From NCBI GenBank assembly GCA_026874595.1, contig CM049312.1, positions 65,378,929-65,442,928 on the forward strand: a DNA stretch of 64,000 nucleotides, read 5' to 3'. The notes under the pieces were generated by a model. The model was not told the DNA's origin, ran no database searches, and worked only from the letters and a program-made list of their open reading frames with translations. Position 1 is the first letter of the stretch. Every line of letters begins with the position of its first letter. Both the position numbers and the translations under genes were made by a program. The stretch comes from Sipunculus nudus (lineage: Eukaryota > Annelida > Sipuncula > Golfingiida > Sipunculidae). Positions 45,169 to 58,645 of the stretch are shown piece after piece.

Positions 45169-48100
45169 GCGGTTAAACATGATAAAAGAATTCTAAAATA
45201 TTATTTGTTCGAATATGATTACCCTGATCGACTCTTTGCAATTACCCCTTTTATATCATTTTTTTCACAAATAAGGTTTACTATAACTTTTATAACGTTG
45301 CTTCTACAATGTCTAAGTCCGATCTACGCATTTGTTTCATGATTCGTCTTAATTTAAATTAATTTCTGTTTACGTAAAACTGATTTTATTAAAATTCTTG
45401 TTTTTATCAGTCGTTTTTAACGTTACCTTTCAGACAGGATTGAATATGTTAAGATGTGTTCTCCCAATACAAACGTTAAAACCTGAACCCCCAAACCGCT
45501 CCTGGATCCGAGACATGTTAAGATTACGGCAGATTCTTCGTCGTACCAAAGCTGACACGACACTGACACTCGATCAGTTTCAATCGTTGTAGCTGTTTCA
45601 TTTCTGTATTTGACAAACTCCATTTATCTAAAAATATCTAATTATCCGCTTATTTGGGCAATTTGTGAAAAGAAAGTGATCGACCTACAGACGACAGTAG
45701 GAAATCACTTAAACAAAACAAAGGAACTGTATTTCTGGAGTAATGCCCGGATCTTGCATGATATGATAATCTCAAGCTGTTTTGTTTCGAGTTTTATATG
45801 GCAAAAGTTCTAAGTATATAAAAGTAGCAGCGGCCGCCTATTAGGCTGGCGTAAACAAGAACATTTCAGCTGTTTATCCAAATATAAATTATTTGGTTAT
45901 CCTTATGTATTTTCCTTGTATTATCCTACGCCATCGTGTAAACTTGGCCCTATACACCGTCCCCATGGTTAAGAAAAAACGATCTATTTAGAGTGCGATT
46001 AACAATACTCTCACACAATTTGATATATATAAACATGTAATGTATCTCTACACAAATATGTACGTTATAATACGAAAGATCGAATTTGTCTGCAAAATAA
46101 CATTCGGAATAGGTGCATTTGATTAAATACTTACGTGTGTGACAATAGCTCGCTCATTTGATTAAATACTCATGTGTATCACACTGATCAGCTCATTTTA
46201 TTGAATACCTATGAGTCTCACTGATCAGCTCATTTGATTAAATACTCATGTGTATCACACTGATCAGCTCACTTTATTGAATACTCACGGGTATCACACT
46301 GGTCACCCATCCAGCCATTTGAAGAGTCACATTGACAGGAATCGGGATAGAAAACTCCATTGCCACAAAATGGAATCTCTGTCACGCCACTGCAATTCTC
46401 CAGGAAAGCAGCTATGATATACATTAAGAAATACAATCAGGAATAAAATGCAATATGGATACCAAATTTGAGGAAATTCAATAGGGCATATGTACTATAA
46501 TGTCAACAAACACAAATTTTATCAAACCAACCATCATATGAAAGCACATTCACTCCGGATAAAGGACATGGGTAGCTTAGGTTTGATTAACCTTGTCAGC
46601 AATTCATTTATTAATCGAATTAGTCAGTTTACAATCACCATCTTATTATTTTTATATGCTTTGGGCCCGAGTGATAAAAAATGATTCAATGCATTTAATG
46701 TAGACTGCAAATGATTTTGCGTCTTCTCAAGTTATCTAGTACAGGAAAGAATTTGTGGCGCATGAACCTTTTGAAATATATAGATTTGAAGGGATAGAGT
46801 GAAGTGAACCCACAGTTTAAGTTTCCTCTATAAAAGAGGGATAGATATACGTGTTAATACCTTTACAATCAGCGTTACAGTTGTACCAACATTGCCCTGA
46901 GAACCAGCTGTTTGAACATTTGTATAGCGAACTTTTGTTGTTGTCTCTTTCCCAGCAAGAACACGGCCATGTCGATGGAATGGTACTCACGGAACAGTCA
47001 GCTGAATAAACAACACATAAATAAAATATTGGAAACCGGTTTATAAAGCAATTATGAACTAATTGTAATAAACTCTTCCTTGGAACACTCTGCTGATTTT
47101 CCTTGATAGTATTCTTATAATGCTAAAGGCGTTTTGTAAATATATCCTGGTGGTCAACAAAGGCATATACCATATTATATTAATGTTATATTTTCTTTCC
47201 TAGAAATACAAAACAAATATTGATATCAATTGGGAAACAAAATACATTTATAGTATATAATTACTTGTTTTCACCTGTCAAGGGAATTTGACACAGATTT
47301 CTCCGACATTTAATAATATGTACTCACGCGTGTCACAAAGTTCGCCCTGCCAGCCGTTTTTGCAGTCACATTGACAGGTGTCTGGATTGAAGTTTCCATT
47401 GACGCACGACGGAATCTCGGCCAGACCGTTGCGTTTCCGCAGGTAATATTCTTTAAGATATATGATATGGTACAATTATCTGTAAATTTTACTAGTAATA
47501 TCTGGAGTAACCTTTTAAAGTTCAGACGTCTTCACGCAAATAAAGTATTATAGAATTGTGTCTTATTTGAAAATTACATACTAGTATTAATATGTATTTA
47601 TCTTCTTTTATACTTATTGATATTATTTTATTACAGTATTAAAGCATGCAAAATATAATTCATGAACATATTTTTTGCGTAAATGTGTTTATTTTGACGC
47701 ATAAAGAACTATATTTTAAATCTTGTTATTGATATAAACCCTGACCTTTACAGTCAGGGTAGCAGCGGGTGTGGCACTGGTCCCTGTACCAGGAGTTTGA
47801 ACACCTGTACACCGTATCCTCATCGACTGGCGTGCACGGCCATGCATTTGGATCCCAACCGTACAGTCCCCTGGAATATATACAGATTGTTTTATCGATA
47901 ACATTGGAAGCATGGAGATGAAAGGAACATTTTCCCTATTACTTCGTATAATTACCTGTCCAGAGGTCAGAGCTTTTGAGCATGTATAAGGAAATTTCGA
48001 TTATGCCATGTAAGTTTTATATCAGGGCTTCCTTGATTCCAACATTTTAAATGAAAGACCATCTATAACATAAAAGTCCGACCTGCCACCAGCAGTCTTT

Positions 48101-48414
48101 GATGGATATGTCTGGACTATTTTGGCGCCATCACATTATATAGATATATATATATAAGAAAAATGAATGGCCTGTCGCAAATGGGTCGATATTTTCTGGT
48201 CTCATTTATATACAAATATTGAAGGGGTTATCTTTAATTAGCACAGGTAAGATATAGGAATAGACCTTTGAACGAAAAACTATGCAACGATGACCATCGC
48301 CTAGTATTTCATGAAGACACATAATGAATGCCTAAAGATTATACACAGGATTACTAAAATTTATCCTACTGTGATCACATATATGATATATTAATAATGT
48401 TTTATAATTTAAAA

Positions 48415-49650
48415 ATGGCGCCGAACTTTGGCGACAAGACTATGCTTATGCTCGTTATTTTTTTCCTTATTTTTACAGTTAAATGCAAAGTTTTCGTTCA
48501 ACGCATTCCTACGGTAGAGACGATTTATACCATCTCTGCCGCGGTGATTATTAAGTGGACTATAACGCGGTCGTACGTCAAAACTTTATCGATGAAATAG
48601 TCAATAACTCCCGTCACGGGGCACCTCATTGCTCATAAAAACAATGGCACCGTCAAGGAGGAAAACGCAACACGAGGGAGCCCCTCCCAAACAACATGTT
48701 AACCTATATCTAATCTAATCTAATAAAGCAAAAGTGTTTGGGTATGCTTTTTGCTTTAAGATAAATAGTGCAAGAACACTTTGTTGACATTAAAGTGCTG
48801 CTCCTTTTACCTACCTCGGGGGTTCTTTACATTTATTTTAACGAGTGTGTTCTTACCGCAAGAGGTGAATGATTTGTTTTGCCATTACACAGTTGTCGGG
48901 CATTGTGACAGAAAATGAAAACAAATACCCAGGCGTTTTTAACATCAAAGCCGGGTTCTTTAAACTCCCAAAGTTAGAAAAGGCCATCCTGAAATAACAT
49001 TAACATGTGGCATGCCTAACGCGAAAAGTCAAGGTCTAAGACTATTGATACACTACAATTAAAGATACATAAAAGTCTTTACAACATTCCCACTTGGAGA
49101 CTCAGATCACAACATGGTTCACCTGGTGCCTAGGTATCAAAAATAACTGAACGGCATCAATCCAGTTGTAAGATCTACTTCACGATTGACCGATTCCTCT
49201 ATTCAGATTGGTCTGTTTTTTTTTTACGCTGCCCTTAACGAAAGTACTGGGGTTGCCTTAGTTTCCTTAGGGTTTGCAAGAGTTTGTGCATGCAGAGTAA
49301 AGACGTTGTAGTGTACCAAGAAAACAAAACCTGTTTTGATCGTTCGATTAGGTCAAACGTGATTGATTGTGATAGGTCACCGGAATGGAGACAAAAACAA
49401 GTTTGAAACGGCAAACGTATGAGATAAAACGCTCCATTAAGCTTGCTAAATGGAGTTACGCTGAAAGATTAGAATCTGACTTGCAATGATCCCAGGCAGT
49501 TGTAGCAGTTACTAAAGGTAATCGTTCCGTACAGGGCCAAGTGTAGATCTGCTAACATTACAGAAGACCCAAGTATACCAGATAAATTAAATCAATTTTA
49601 TGCCCCTTTCGATAATAAAAAAAACTTGGCAAAGTTAGTCTAACTGAGAC
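48415..49650 (+). mobile_element. Shortened LINE remnant in copy B
   Basis: Inverted counterpart of the LINE in gene A. It reads GDSDHNMVHLVPRYQK at about 49105-49150. About 1.5 kb containing the reverse transcriptase region is missing at about 49610-49650, so arm B has lost it. Confidence 0.65.
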
Positions 49651-51126
49651 CAAAAGTCTTTTTTTTTAGGGAAACTTTGGAGACCTGAGGATGGAATAGT
49701 TAAATAAAACACTCACTTGTGCAGGTATCTCCTCTCAAGTGACCTGTGCAGTCACAAATGCATGTCTGAGCATTCCATACACCACCGTTTTGACACGTCT
49801 TTTGAGTACATTTTGTGAAATATTTAATTTGAATTAAGTAAAGAGTACACTAGAGGGTCTGATATTGTCAATGTATCAGTATCATCGGATGTATCAAAGA
49901 TTACTCTATTGCGTGTGACGATTTCGTTTTCACATATCGATATGTAATAATAAGGTTTCACTTACAGATTCAGTGAAAGGATGAAAGGCCATGTCTTAAT
50001 CACTTAAGATCGTGTCTACAGACAAGCCAGGTATTATAGCAGGAAATAATCAAGTGGGCCTAATAGGGGAGGTCCGTCACAGGAAAACAACCGGAAATAA
50101 CATTCATTTCCTATTACTTAATATATTTATAAACCGTAATACGCTCCGCAATTTGCTTCCAAATATCACAATATATTACAATAGGAAAATCGCGGACCTT
50201 CTCTGCCCTTAACTATGTATTATTAAATATGATTATTAATGTTATATATATTTAATACTAATATTTATTGTTTCAGTGACAATATAAAAAATTCTGTATT
50301 TTAAAGTCCTTTGAAAGAAGAAATATACTTTTGTCTTGTGAATAAACTTAACCTAAATTGAATTAATCCCTCCTTACATAAACAAGGAACTCTAATCAAT
50401 AGGTACATTATGTACCAATGGATATGTTATTATGGAATACAAAGAAAAAGGCAATGTCTACAGCTATTTAAGATAACAGAATTATAAATGTTGTCTTTTC
50501 ATTTAAATTTTATGTTATTGAACTATTTGTACTATTATTGGTAGGCAATGGATGTCTCATATATATTACTTAATACATACGGTCACACAGGTGTCCAGTG
50601 TGATACTGGTCACACTCACACTGACATGTACTGATGTCCGTCTGTCCGTTCACACATTGACATTCAAGTCCACAAACTACAAAAGATATGTATGTATGTA
50701 GGTAAGTTAATAACGTATTAGCTTTCTTTACGATGTAGATAGAAAATATAAGAAAAGTTGAAGCTGATCCTTGAGCATTTGGAACGTTTGACGCAAAATC
50801 AAAAAAAAATATATATATATCACTTTTAATAATTTAATTTCAGATACTCACACACAAACACGATCTGGGGTATACCAGGATTTTATTTAAGCCCGAGAAC
50901 CGCAACCCGTTTGGTTCTCGTGAATACCAGCCCGAAGGCTCACAATAAGAAATACATCCAAATGCATGACATGACAATGATGACTATTGTATAAAATCCG
51001 GTCAAAAGATTTTGACACGTACGGGTGTCTACTATTCTACTGACCTACTACATTAAAATGTTAAGACTATGATTAAAAAGTTAAAAATATAAATTATATT
51101 GCAAAATGAAGGGTTGGGTGGGTAGT

Positions 51127-51287
51127 AAATTGACAATATTAGCTGCTGTGTGCACAGGTGCGCTGTCACACACCAAACTGACGAGACCAAGATTGCGTGG
51201 TTAATGAAGCGTCGTGAGACTTGCTTTGACCGGCTGACCTTTAACCCGCCCTCATTCCGAAATTAAAACCCCAATTAGGTTTAATGT
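51127..51287. repeat. Ngaro terminal direct repeat, 3' copy
   Basis: Begins aaattgacaatattagctgc. Matches 54681-54841 with scattered differences. Confidence 0.85.
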
Positions 51288-51309
51288 TCGCTTGACATCT
51301 TTCACTGAA

Positions 51310-52361
51310 AGAAGGGTCCAGATTTCGCTGATAGGCATCACTGCGCCAGTCTCCATGGCGTTTTATTTATTCCATAGGCAAGTTCGCTTAGAGAGCCAAG
51401 GTCGCTCCCTCCTTCTGAAGCTGTGCCCGGCATAACGAGCTGGATCAAAGCCTATATGCTCCAAGCCCGTTTTAAGCCGACTGAGAAACACATTGTACGT
51501 TAGCCATCGTTTGTGAGACCCCAGCCCATACTGAAACACTGGAGAATTACCTGAAGCAGGTGTCAATTTGAACAATAACATAAGTGCTTGTGCTGGGCAC
51601 AGCGGAGATTTCGGAATACGCGGCAAAGGTACCACCAGCACTCTCTGTTTGTACTGAATAGTCTTTGTATTGTAAACACGAACAACCGCGCCATCTAACG
51701 AAAATGTTATATCTCGCCTGCGCACACACGCTTGTGAAACGGCTTTATCACTTAGGGGTAGGAAATTTGATTTGCGAAGAAAAGAAAAGAACCCGAATAA
51801 ACAAGCTACCCAGAAACATATATCAAGAGGTGTTGTAAAATCCAATATTTTAAAAAGTTTGCGCAATATTTCTGTAGTTATGGGTAACTTTGATTGCTGA
51901 CAGTCGCCGAGAGTACGCTTGACCCCTTTTAAGAGCACTAACGTAATGAAAGGACAGCTGAGCGGATTTGGAAATCCAGCTAAAACGTGAAGTAGTCTCA
52001 CGACATTAAGATATTGTTAAATACTGTTGTATCTAAGCCTGTGAGGCAGATGGACTATATAACATGCTAAATTTTGTTCTGAAATAGGCAGCAAGGGGAT
52101 CTTCACTGATTCACAGAAATTCCGATAGGCCACAAGATGACAAGAATAAGCTCTCCTGGTAGCATCCGCGAAAGCCTGTCCACAGCCACAGCGTTCACTT
52201 CCCGATCTAGCTGCTGCAGATGAATGGATCTGGTTCCTACAAATAAATGCGGACATTGAGCTCATGTGATTTCGCGGAAAAACCTGGGGGATACTGAGGC
52301 TTGACGGGAGGGTTGCTAATTTCCCAGCCTCATGCAAACGTGAAATCGTGTCTGCTAACAT
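51310..52361 (-). pseudogene. Tyrosine recombinase of the Ngaro element
   Basis: Frame 52361-52017 contains the core-binding part (AFADATRRAYSCHLVAYRNF). Frame 52001-51363 holds the catalytic domain up to AGHSFRR. After a shift, the continuing frame (about 51400-51310) reads HGDWRSDAYQRNLDPSF, with the candidate nucleophile Tyr. It would act in DNA integration, replacing the DDE integrase of LTR elements. Frameshift and in-frame stops indicate it is dead. Confidence 0.85.
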
Positions 52362-52570
52362 GTTATACTGCCCCGGAACATAACATGCTGAAATGTGAAA
52401 ATTATATAGAGAGACAACCAGAATAAAACCCTTAAATAACGCATAAAAGATGGGTTCTTTGATGTCCCTTTGTTAATGTTACTGACCGCTGTCCTATTGT
52501 CTGAGATTATTATGACTCCTCTGTTTCGCCACGCAGATGCCCAGCGAAAAGCGGCCAAAATCGCAGCCAT
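52355..52570 (-). pseudogene. RNase H fragment of the Ngaro element
   Basis: Reads MAAILAAFRWASAWRNRGVI, then ISDNRTAVSNINKG, the D-x-x-x-A-V pattern of retroelement RNase H. The following frame opens with MLADTISR, which is the usual end of this domain. Confidence 0.65.
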
Positions 52571-53401
52571 AGTTTCTTTCCCGCAATACGTTGGAGCTGC
52601 CGCTTACTTACTTGCCGCATACCACATATTTCGTCCAACTCCTCCCTTATTAGCTTCAGTTTTTCAACAGGAATGCTAATTTGCATGAGGACTGAACTAA
52701 GCTCTATACCCAGAAAACACAGGCTCTGACACGGATCAACGACTTTCTTCCAATTTATCATGAAACCTAATCTGCGCAAGGTTTTTATTAAAACTGCATA
52801 CCCTTCCTGGCATTCATTAAATGTTTTTCCGATTACCAAAAAATCGTCTAAATATGCAACAATATTTTTGAAACCTTTTCTGAACATGATACGCCTAACT
52901 GCCTGAGAAAGTCGATGAAAAATCCCAGGTCCCAATTTCGATCCGAACGGTAATTTCGATCTACAAGAAACACTCTCTGTGACCCACTGAAGGCCTGTAA
53001 AACGCTGACTATAAGAATTAATAGGGACGGACCTATAAACATTACTCAGATCAACCTTCGCCATATATACTTATGGGGGTAACCATACTGATTGCATCAT
53101 CAATAGTCTGAAATTTAAGGTGTTCAATGTTAAAAATATAATCATTAAGAGCTTTACTTTTTGGCCTGCTGCAATCATGAATGAGTCTAATCGTTCCGTC
53201 CGGTTTTGGCACTGCCTCTAAAGGGCTAACAATTTCTGGTTTTGTTTGCACCACACGATAATTACCATGAACAATTTCTGTTTTGATTTGCTTAGACACT
53301 AAGTCCTTATTTTTAACAGCTGAAACGTGATTTTTTGCAAACAAGTTCAGAGGGCTAGCTGATGAATCAACAATAGCGAAGCCATTTTTAATCCCATTCA
53401 A
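52510..53401 (-). pseudogene. Reverse transcriptase of the Ngaro element
   Basis: Frame 53401-53051 carries the upstream fingers (PKPDGTIRLIHDCSRPKSKA). Frame 53064-52510 has MAKVDLSNVYRSVPI (motif A), LPFGSKLGPGIFHRL, the catalytic YLDDFLVIGK near 52854-52825, and FLGIEL. The break between the two lies near 53060. Confidence 0.85.
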
Positions 53402-53488
53402 AATTAAATCTTTGTCCCTGTCACCGCGCAGCTCTTGATCCCATGCGTCCAGGCACAGTCCGCCGGGGGGGGGGGGGGGGCACTTATC

Positions 53489-54655
53489 CTAGCTCCTAGT
53501 TTTATCTTCATGCTGACTCGCTGGGTGTTTCCTGTCACAGTTCTTTAGGGAACAAACATGTGCAAACTTACAGTCAACAAAACGGCATCCTACACGACTG
53601 TTAAACTGCTTACAAATGGTCTTGCCAGTGGTTGTTTGAGGTCCTTTGTAGGTTTTCTGCCCGGGAGCCCGCGTTAACCCTGTTCTAGTGCGAGGGTTCC
53701 CTCCCTGGTGTGACAAAGGTCTCAGCCAAAACATGTGCAAATGGCCAACATCAGTCCCCCAACAGAATCTGCTCTTTGCTTGAAGGCACCTATATTGCCT
53801 ATCCGATAAGAACACAGAGGACGGTTCATATGGTCTTTAAACAGTTGATAAATTTTAGTGGGATGGGACAGATAATCCAGAAAATCCCTTTGGCTAAAGT
53901 TGCCTTCATTCACAAGAGAGCCCAGAATGGCAAGATTCGCTAACGACCATTGCGGTATTGTTAGTGTCTCGATACGAGGTTTACGGGGTCCAGACCTCAG
54001 GATTATACCTTCCCCAGCATTACTGTCTTGCACTATGTATCTTTCCTCGGTAGCCCCTGACATTTCAACATAATCAACAATATCTTTGTGGTTAGAGGAC
54101 GTACCTACGGAATGAAGGCTTCGGAAATGTATTTGCGGGTCTTGCCAAGTGGCTTGCTCAGTGCCAGAGTAGCTGTGTTGGGGTTCCTGCACGTTCAGAA
54201 GGTCAAAGAAACCCTGGTTGCCGCCACTTTGCCTCTGTTCTGATACTACCCCGCCGTTTTGCTGTGGTTGCCATGCGGTGTAGCCCGTCGTTGAAATTTT
54301 AAGAATACGAAGCACCGAGGCGACGGCCATTTTGTTCGTCATTGCTGTTTGTATTTTGAGCGGCCACAAAGTCATTCAGCACCACCTGAGCAAAAACACC
54401 ATGGTGACTGCGAACACTGGACCCCTCTTACAATTTAAGACGTTTTACTGCTCTAAGAATCACTTTCTGTTGTCCTCGTGGTATCTTTGAGTTCAGGTCA
54501 TCCTGCTCAAGAAGGGCTAGGGCCTCTGATGAATCGAAGCCATCTTTCCGTAAAGTGTTTAAAGTTTCTGCCGATATTTTACTTGATTGCGCCCACTCTT
54601 CCATCTCAGAAGATTGGTCTGTTAAATCCTTTAGTTGGGGAGCGTTGGTACTCAT
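53489..54655 (-). pseudogene. Gag-like region of the Ngaro element
   Basis: The first frame (54655-54428) has a SAM-like segment (LRKDGFDSSEALALLEQDDL) and starts just inside the terminal repeat. A second frame (54375-53722) follows. The third (53815-53489) has a CCCH-type cluster, CKQFNSRVGCRFVDCKFAHVC broadly, suited to nucleic-acid binding. These are separate frames, so the original is interrupted. Confidence 0.65.
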
Positions 54656-54680
54656 ATTGCAAGGTCTTTACGAAATTGCA

Positions 54681-54841
54681 AAATTGACAATATTAGCTGC
54701 TGTGTGCACAAGTGCGCTGTCACACACCCAACTGACGAGACCAAGATTACGTGGTTAATGAAGCGTCGAGAGACTTGCTTTGACCAGCTGACCTTTAACC
54801 TGCTCTCATTCCAAAATTAAAACCCCAGTTAGGTTAATTGG
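54681..54841. repeat. Ngaro terminal direct repeat, 5' copy
   Basis: Begins aaattgacaatattagctgc. Same orientation as 51127-51287. Confidence 0.85.
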
Positions 54842-54956
54842 TCGCCAAATTGTGTAGAACTTATCGGTATTACTGGTAATAAATGGAGTTACAACTCAAC
54901 ATTTAATATTAGTTTATATACCTGAACATATCAAATGCTGCAAAAACTGTACATGC

Positions 54957-54995
54957 GGCAGTCGTTTCCCTGTGTACCTGCCGGGCAGGTGTCAA
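54957..54995 (-). pseudogene. Copy B micro-exon with both splice sites mutated
   Basis: The 39-nt body is kept, but the acceptor reads tttcat instead of tttcag and the donor gcatgt instead of gtaagt. Confidence 0.75.
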
Positions 54996-56766
54996 ATGAA
55001 ATTATGAAATGATAATGGATTTGCCATATATGTAAATTATAGAACTATACTGCATGCAGTTATATCGTGATTTTAACTAACCATCTAGATTTTCTCCGTA
55101 AAAATCTAGTTCATACATTCATCGTTCAAGGTATCCTCTATACTTATATGCAAACCTTTCATTCTACGTACTATCTATGTTATTAAAGTGTTTCAACACC
55201 GTTTATATAGGACTTTGGTCCCTATAAGGATGGCTGAAAATAGTTGTAGTTGAAATCAAAAGGTCAGCATAAAAGTACATGAAGTTATATTGGATATATA
55301 TGCGGTTGTTTAACTAAAACTCAATTAAAAAATAAACAACATAAGCTTATATTTATATAACATAAGTTCATTATCACCGTGTGGTTAGTTGAAGCATTTT
55401 AGAAATTGTTCAATCTTCTTGAGGCCTTGGTTTGATTTCGGTTTATGAACCATGGGTCGATAATTATGAATAATTGACAACAGGACCAGTGAAGCTCCAG
55501 TGGGTATTAAATTTAATTGATATATTTATATCCCAGCAACAGAAAAGCAAAGGTTCATTAATTGGTCAATTTAAAATTAAGAATTAATATTGCGTATTAT
55601 GATATATGCAGCTTTTGATGAAAATATAGAAATTATATCCATAATTAATACTTAAGATTTTTAATATCCCAATGCGTTTTAAAAAAACTTTGAAAATTAC
55701 AAATCGGTTATCTTGACATTACGATTAAATCATATCTTATTTTACCTGGTTTCCCGAGAAATTTGTCTCGTGTAGAAACCTTTCAAACGGTCAACACAAT
55801 CATTTCAAATGGGTTATCTTGACACATTAATATAATATCTTATTTAACGTGGTTTCCCGAGAAATATAACTCGTGTAAAATCCTTTCAACACATTCATAT
55901 ACTCATGATCTCTTTCTAGAAAAGACGTTTACAATCACCACTGACTAATATATCTTCGCCTCCAGGCATTTCTCATGTCCAAAATACATCGTAATATCTA
56001 TTAATTCCTACATATTTATAGTCCATTGTTTGCAATTTGTTTTTCAATTCATGCGTTTACCTTACTAAAAAAAATCTCATTGGGACAAATTTTATGAAGG
56101 ATTTTTAAGAGCTGGCACATCTCATCTCCCGTAACAGCATTGCGGATTTTACAAGTATTATCAATAACATGTTTTTAGTTTGTTTTAAGTATACTCAAAA
56201 TCGAGGTATTTGTGGCTAGTATTATGATATGGATAATAGTATACACAATAACTTAGTTATTAAGTTGTGAAACATACTACAGTATATCAATATACCAATA
56301 AGGCATGCATGTAGTAGCTGTAGGTAAAGCTACTGCGGCACCATTTCCATACCATTGTGTGGAGGGATTGCGTTCATGACTTACCACACAGTCCTTTGTA
56401 ACACCAGCCTGTACAGGAGCGGCATCCCGTACACGGGGAACCCATTTCATACAGACGTCTGGTGCCTTTAGCCAGAAGATATTACTTCTCTTCAAAGTCA
56501 CCGAGCCTTGAGGACGGCGGACTGTGGGAAAAGAAAATATACAACCAAGATTACAGATACGTATTCAAAAGGAGGACGAGTGTGAGTAAATCGAATCAAA
56601 GTATCCAGAAACTCCTGTGCCTGTGGGAACGAATCAGGTCATATTATATGGAGACTGATTGTTCAACCAAGATTTTCATGCCGATCAAAGTGTTCAATAT
56701 ATCTGAAGAACCTTTCAGATTAGTTAATGTGTATTCTCCATTAAATAGGATAAATAAAAAAGATGC

Positions 56767-56768
<2 letters not shown>

Positions 56769-56826
<58 letters not shown>
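56769..56826. repeat. (TA)n microsatellite
   Basis: TA run with one CA interruption in an intron of copy B. It creates spurious tyrosine-isoleucine frames. Confidence 0.95.
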
Positions 56827-57706
56827 TATTGAATTTTAACAACATGCGGTCTGATTACAATATTAACATAATAATTATAATACCGTCTATAGGAGACGCT
56901 GACTTACTGTTATATTTTATTATAATTATTTTATATACAATTTTGTGTAATATTAAAACTTCATCAAAGATGTTATGTATACATAAATATTTATTTACGA
57001 AAGGAAGGAAACAGGCTGAGATAATACTCACATGTTGTCGTAAGTACAGACCAGAGATGAAGCTTTTCCAAAGCATTTGGCAAACCAACACCAAACTTCC
57101 ACATTAAAGGCATTGTCTTGCTGTTAGAAAAGACATCAAGAAAGCTATATTTTACTATAAGCGTGTGACGGTTGGCTGATGTGTCGGTTTATCGACGCCG
57201 AATGAACGAATTATGATACATTTATCCGTAGCTCTGACAGGGATAGTCTCAATAAAATAAACATATAGTTCACATGATCGGGTGGAACTCTTTTATTTCA
57301 ACTCAGCATTATCAGCATATCTAGCCCTACCACTGCAATCTATTTTAAACGTAAAACGCCTATAAACCATCAATGTTTAGGCCAGAGAAGGACATTTATG
57401 TGGGGCTTTTATGTACTTTGCTGAGACTAGATAATCTAGTATTGAGTTAGTCGTGCCAATATGTTGGCTGTCAGGGCATTGTTTACTACTGGCAATAATT
57501 ACTTACTACTGTGTAATGTGCGGTGTTTTCCATCTGCAAGTCACAGGCGTATCGGTCCAGTAATTATAACCAGACCTATTGCACTCATTCCAGAAATCAT
57601 GTATACAACGCCTAAATAAAAAGGTTCATACATATTTGGCTTTTTAAAATATACAAAATTCTAATGGGAATGTCGCTAGGTTTGTTTATTGTCCTGTTTA
57701 AATAAT

Positions 57707-57708
57707 AC

Positions 57709-57780
<72 letters not shown>
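57707..57780. repeat. (TA)n microsatellite, interrupted
   Basis: TA run with several acata interruptions, upstream of the CAP exon in copy B. Confidence 0.9.
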
Positions 57781-57783
<3 letters not shown>

Positions 57784-58217
57784 ACGAACATTGAATATTT
57801 ATTTAGATCAATTATAGAAGCAAAATATGAAAAAAAGGGATTTTGAAACTGGGGATATAAAAAAATATATAGACAGAACGTTTAGATATATTTCAATTTA
57901 TCAATTACCTGAATAGGCAATGTTATTGAGCGTTTATATCACAGAGGACAGGACATACATACAAATTAATATAGAATAAATACATTTTGAATAATATATT
58001 GAAACATATAAAATAAATAAGTAAACAAATTGATAAGCATTTAAGGAACTGCACAAATTTTGGGACACAACAGACCTTATTTAGCTACGTAATCATGCAA
58101 CGAGGCGTCACTTGAACCACTGAATACAGGTGTACAAAGGTCATTCTTCAACTGAGAAGTTGCATTTAATGGAATTTACTCCATTTAATCAATGAGCGAA
58201 TGTTGTAAAATTGATAC

Positions 58218-58351
58218 CTAAGCTTTTCTTCAGTTGGCGACCAGCCGAACCAATGCATGTTTTGTCCGGCACTGCCTGTATATCTACCACAACCGTCCGG
58301 GTACGTCCGGGCCAGCTCCATTGCTTTCTTCTCAATTTCCTGACTCCAGTA
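58218..58351 (-). pseudogene. Copy B exon: CAP core with key residues changed
   Basis: Frame and length are kept (134 nt). CPDGHG of copy A is YPDGCG here, so a conserved cysteine and the cavity His are both lost. EWAR is ELAR. Confidence 0.8.
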
Positions 58352-58586
58352 CTTTAAAGAGACAACTATTTAAAGTCACATATATTTACAACATTTCTTT
58401 ATCAACCAGGTATGTATATATAAGTTGTGTATTTCTACTGTCTATCGAATGTTGGAGCTACCGAATGTTTCGTGCTTAATAATCACTGAACATGCAATAT
58501 TAAACACTCCAAATAGCGGTATTGAGCACTTTCTTACATCAACCTGCACTTACATACTATGCTTCCGGTCAACTGCTGCTTTTCTT

Positions 58587-58645
58587 TCTCATTCTCTCTC
58601 TTTCTCTCTCTCTCTGTCTGTCTCTCTCTCTCTCTCTTTCACTCT
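58587..58645. repeat. CT-rich microsatellite
   Basis: tctctc repeats, inverted counterpart of the GA run in gene A. The leucine/serine frames here are artefacts. Confidence 0.9.

Larger units (their letters stand above)
50850..54868 (-). mobile_element. Degenerate Ngaro/DIRS-like tyrosine-recombinase retrotransposon
   Basis: About 4 kb inserted in an intron of copy B and absent from arm A (between about 27880 and 27925). Order on the minus strand: Gag-like, reverse transcriptase, RNase H, tyrosine recombinase. Direct repeats of about 160 bp lie near both ends (51127-51287 and 54681-54841) in the same orientation. This fits the split direct repeats of Ngaro elements rather than the inverted repeats of DIRS1. 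Frames are broken in several places. A 16-base G run is at 53465-53480. Outer edges are approximate. Confidence 0.85.
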
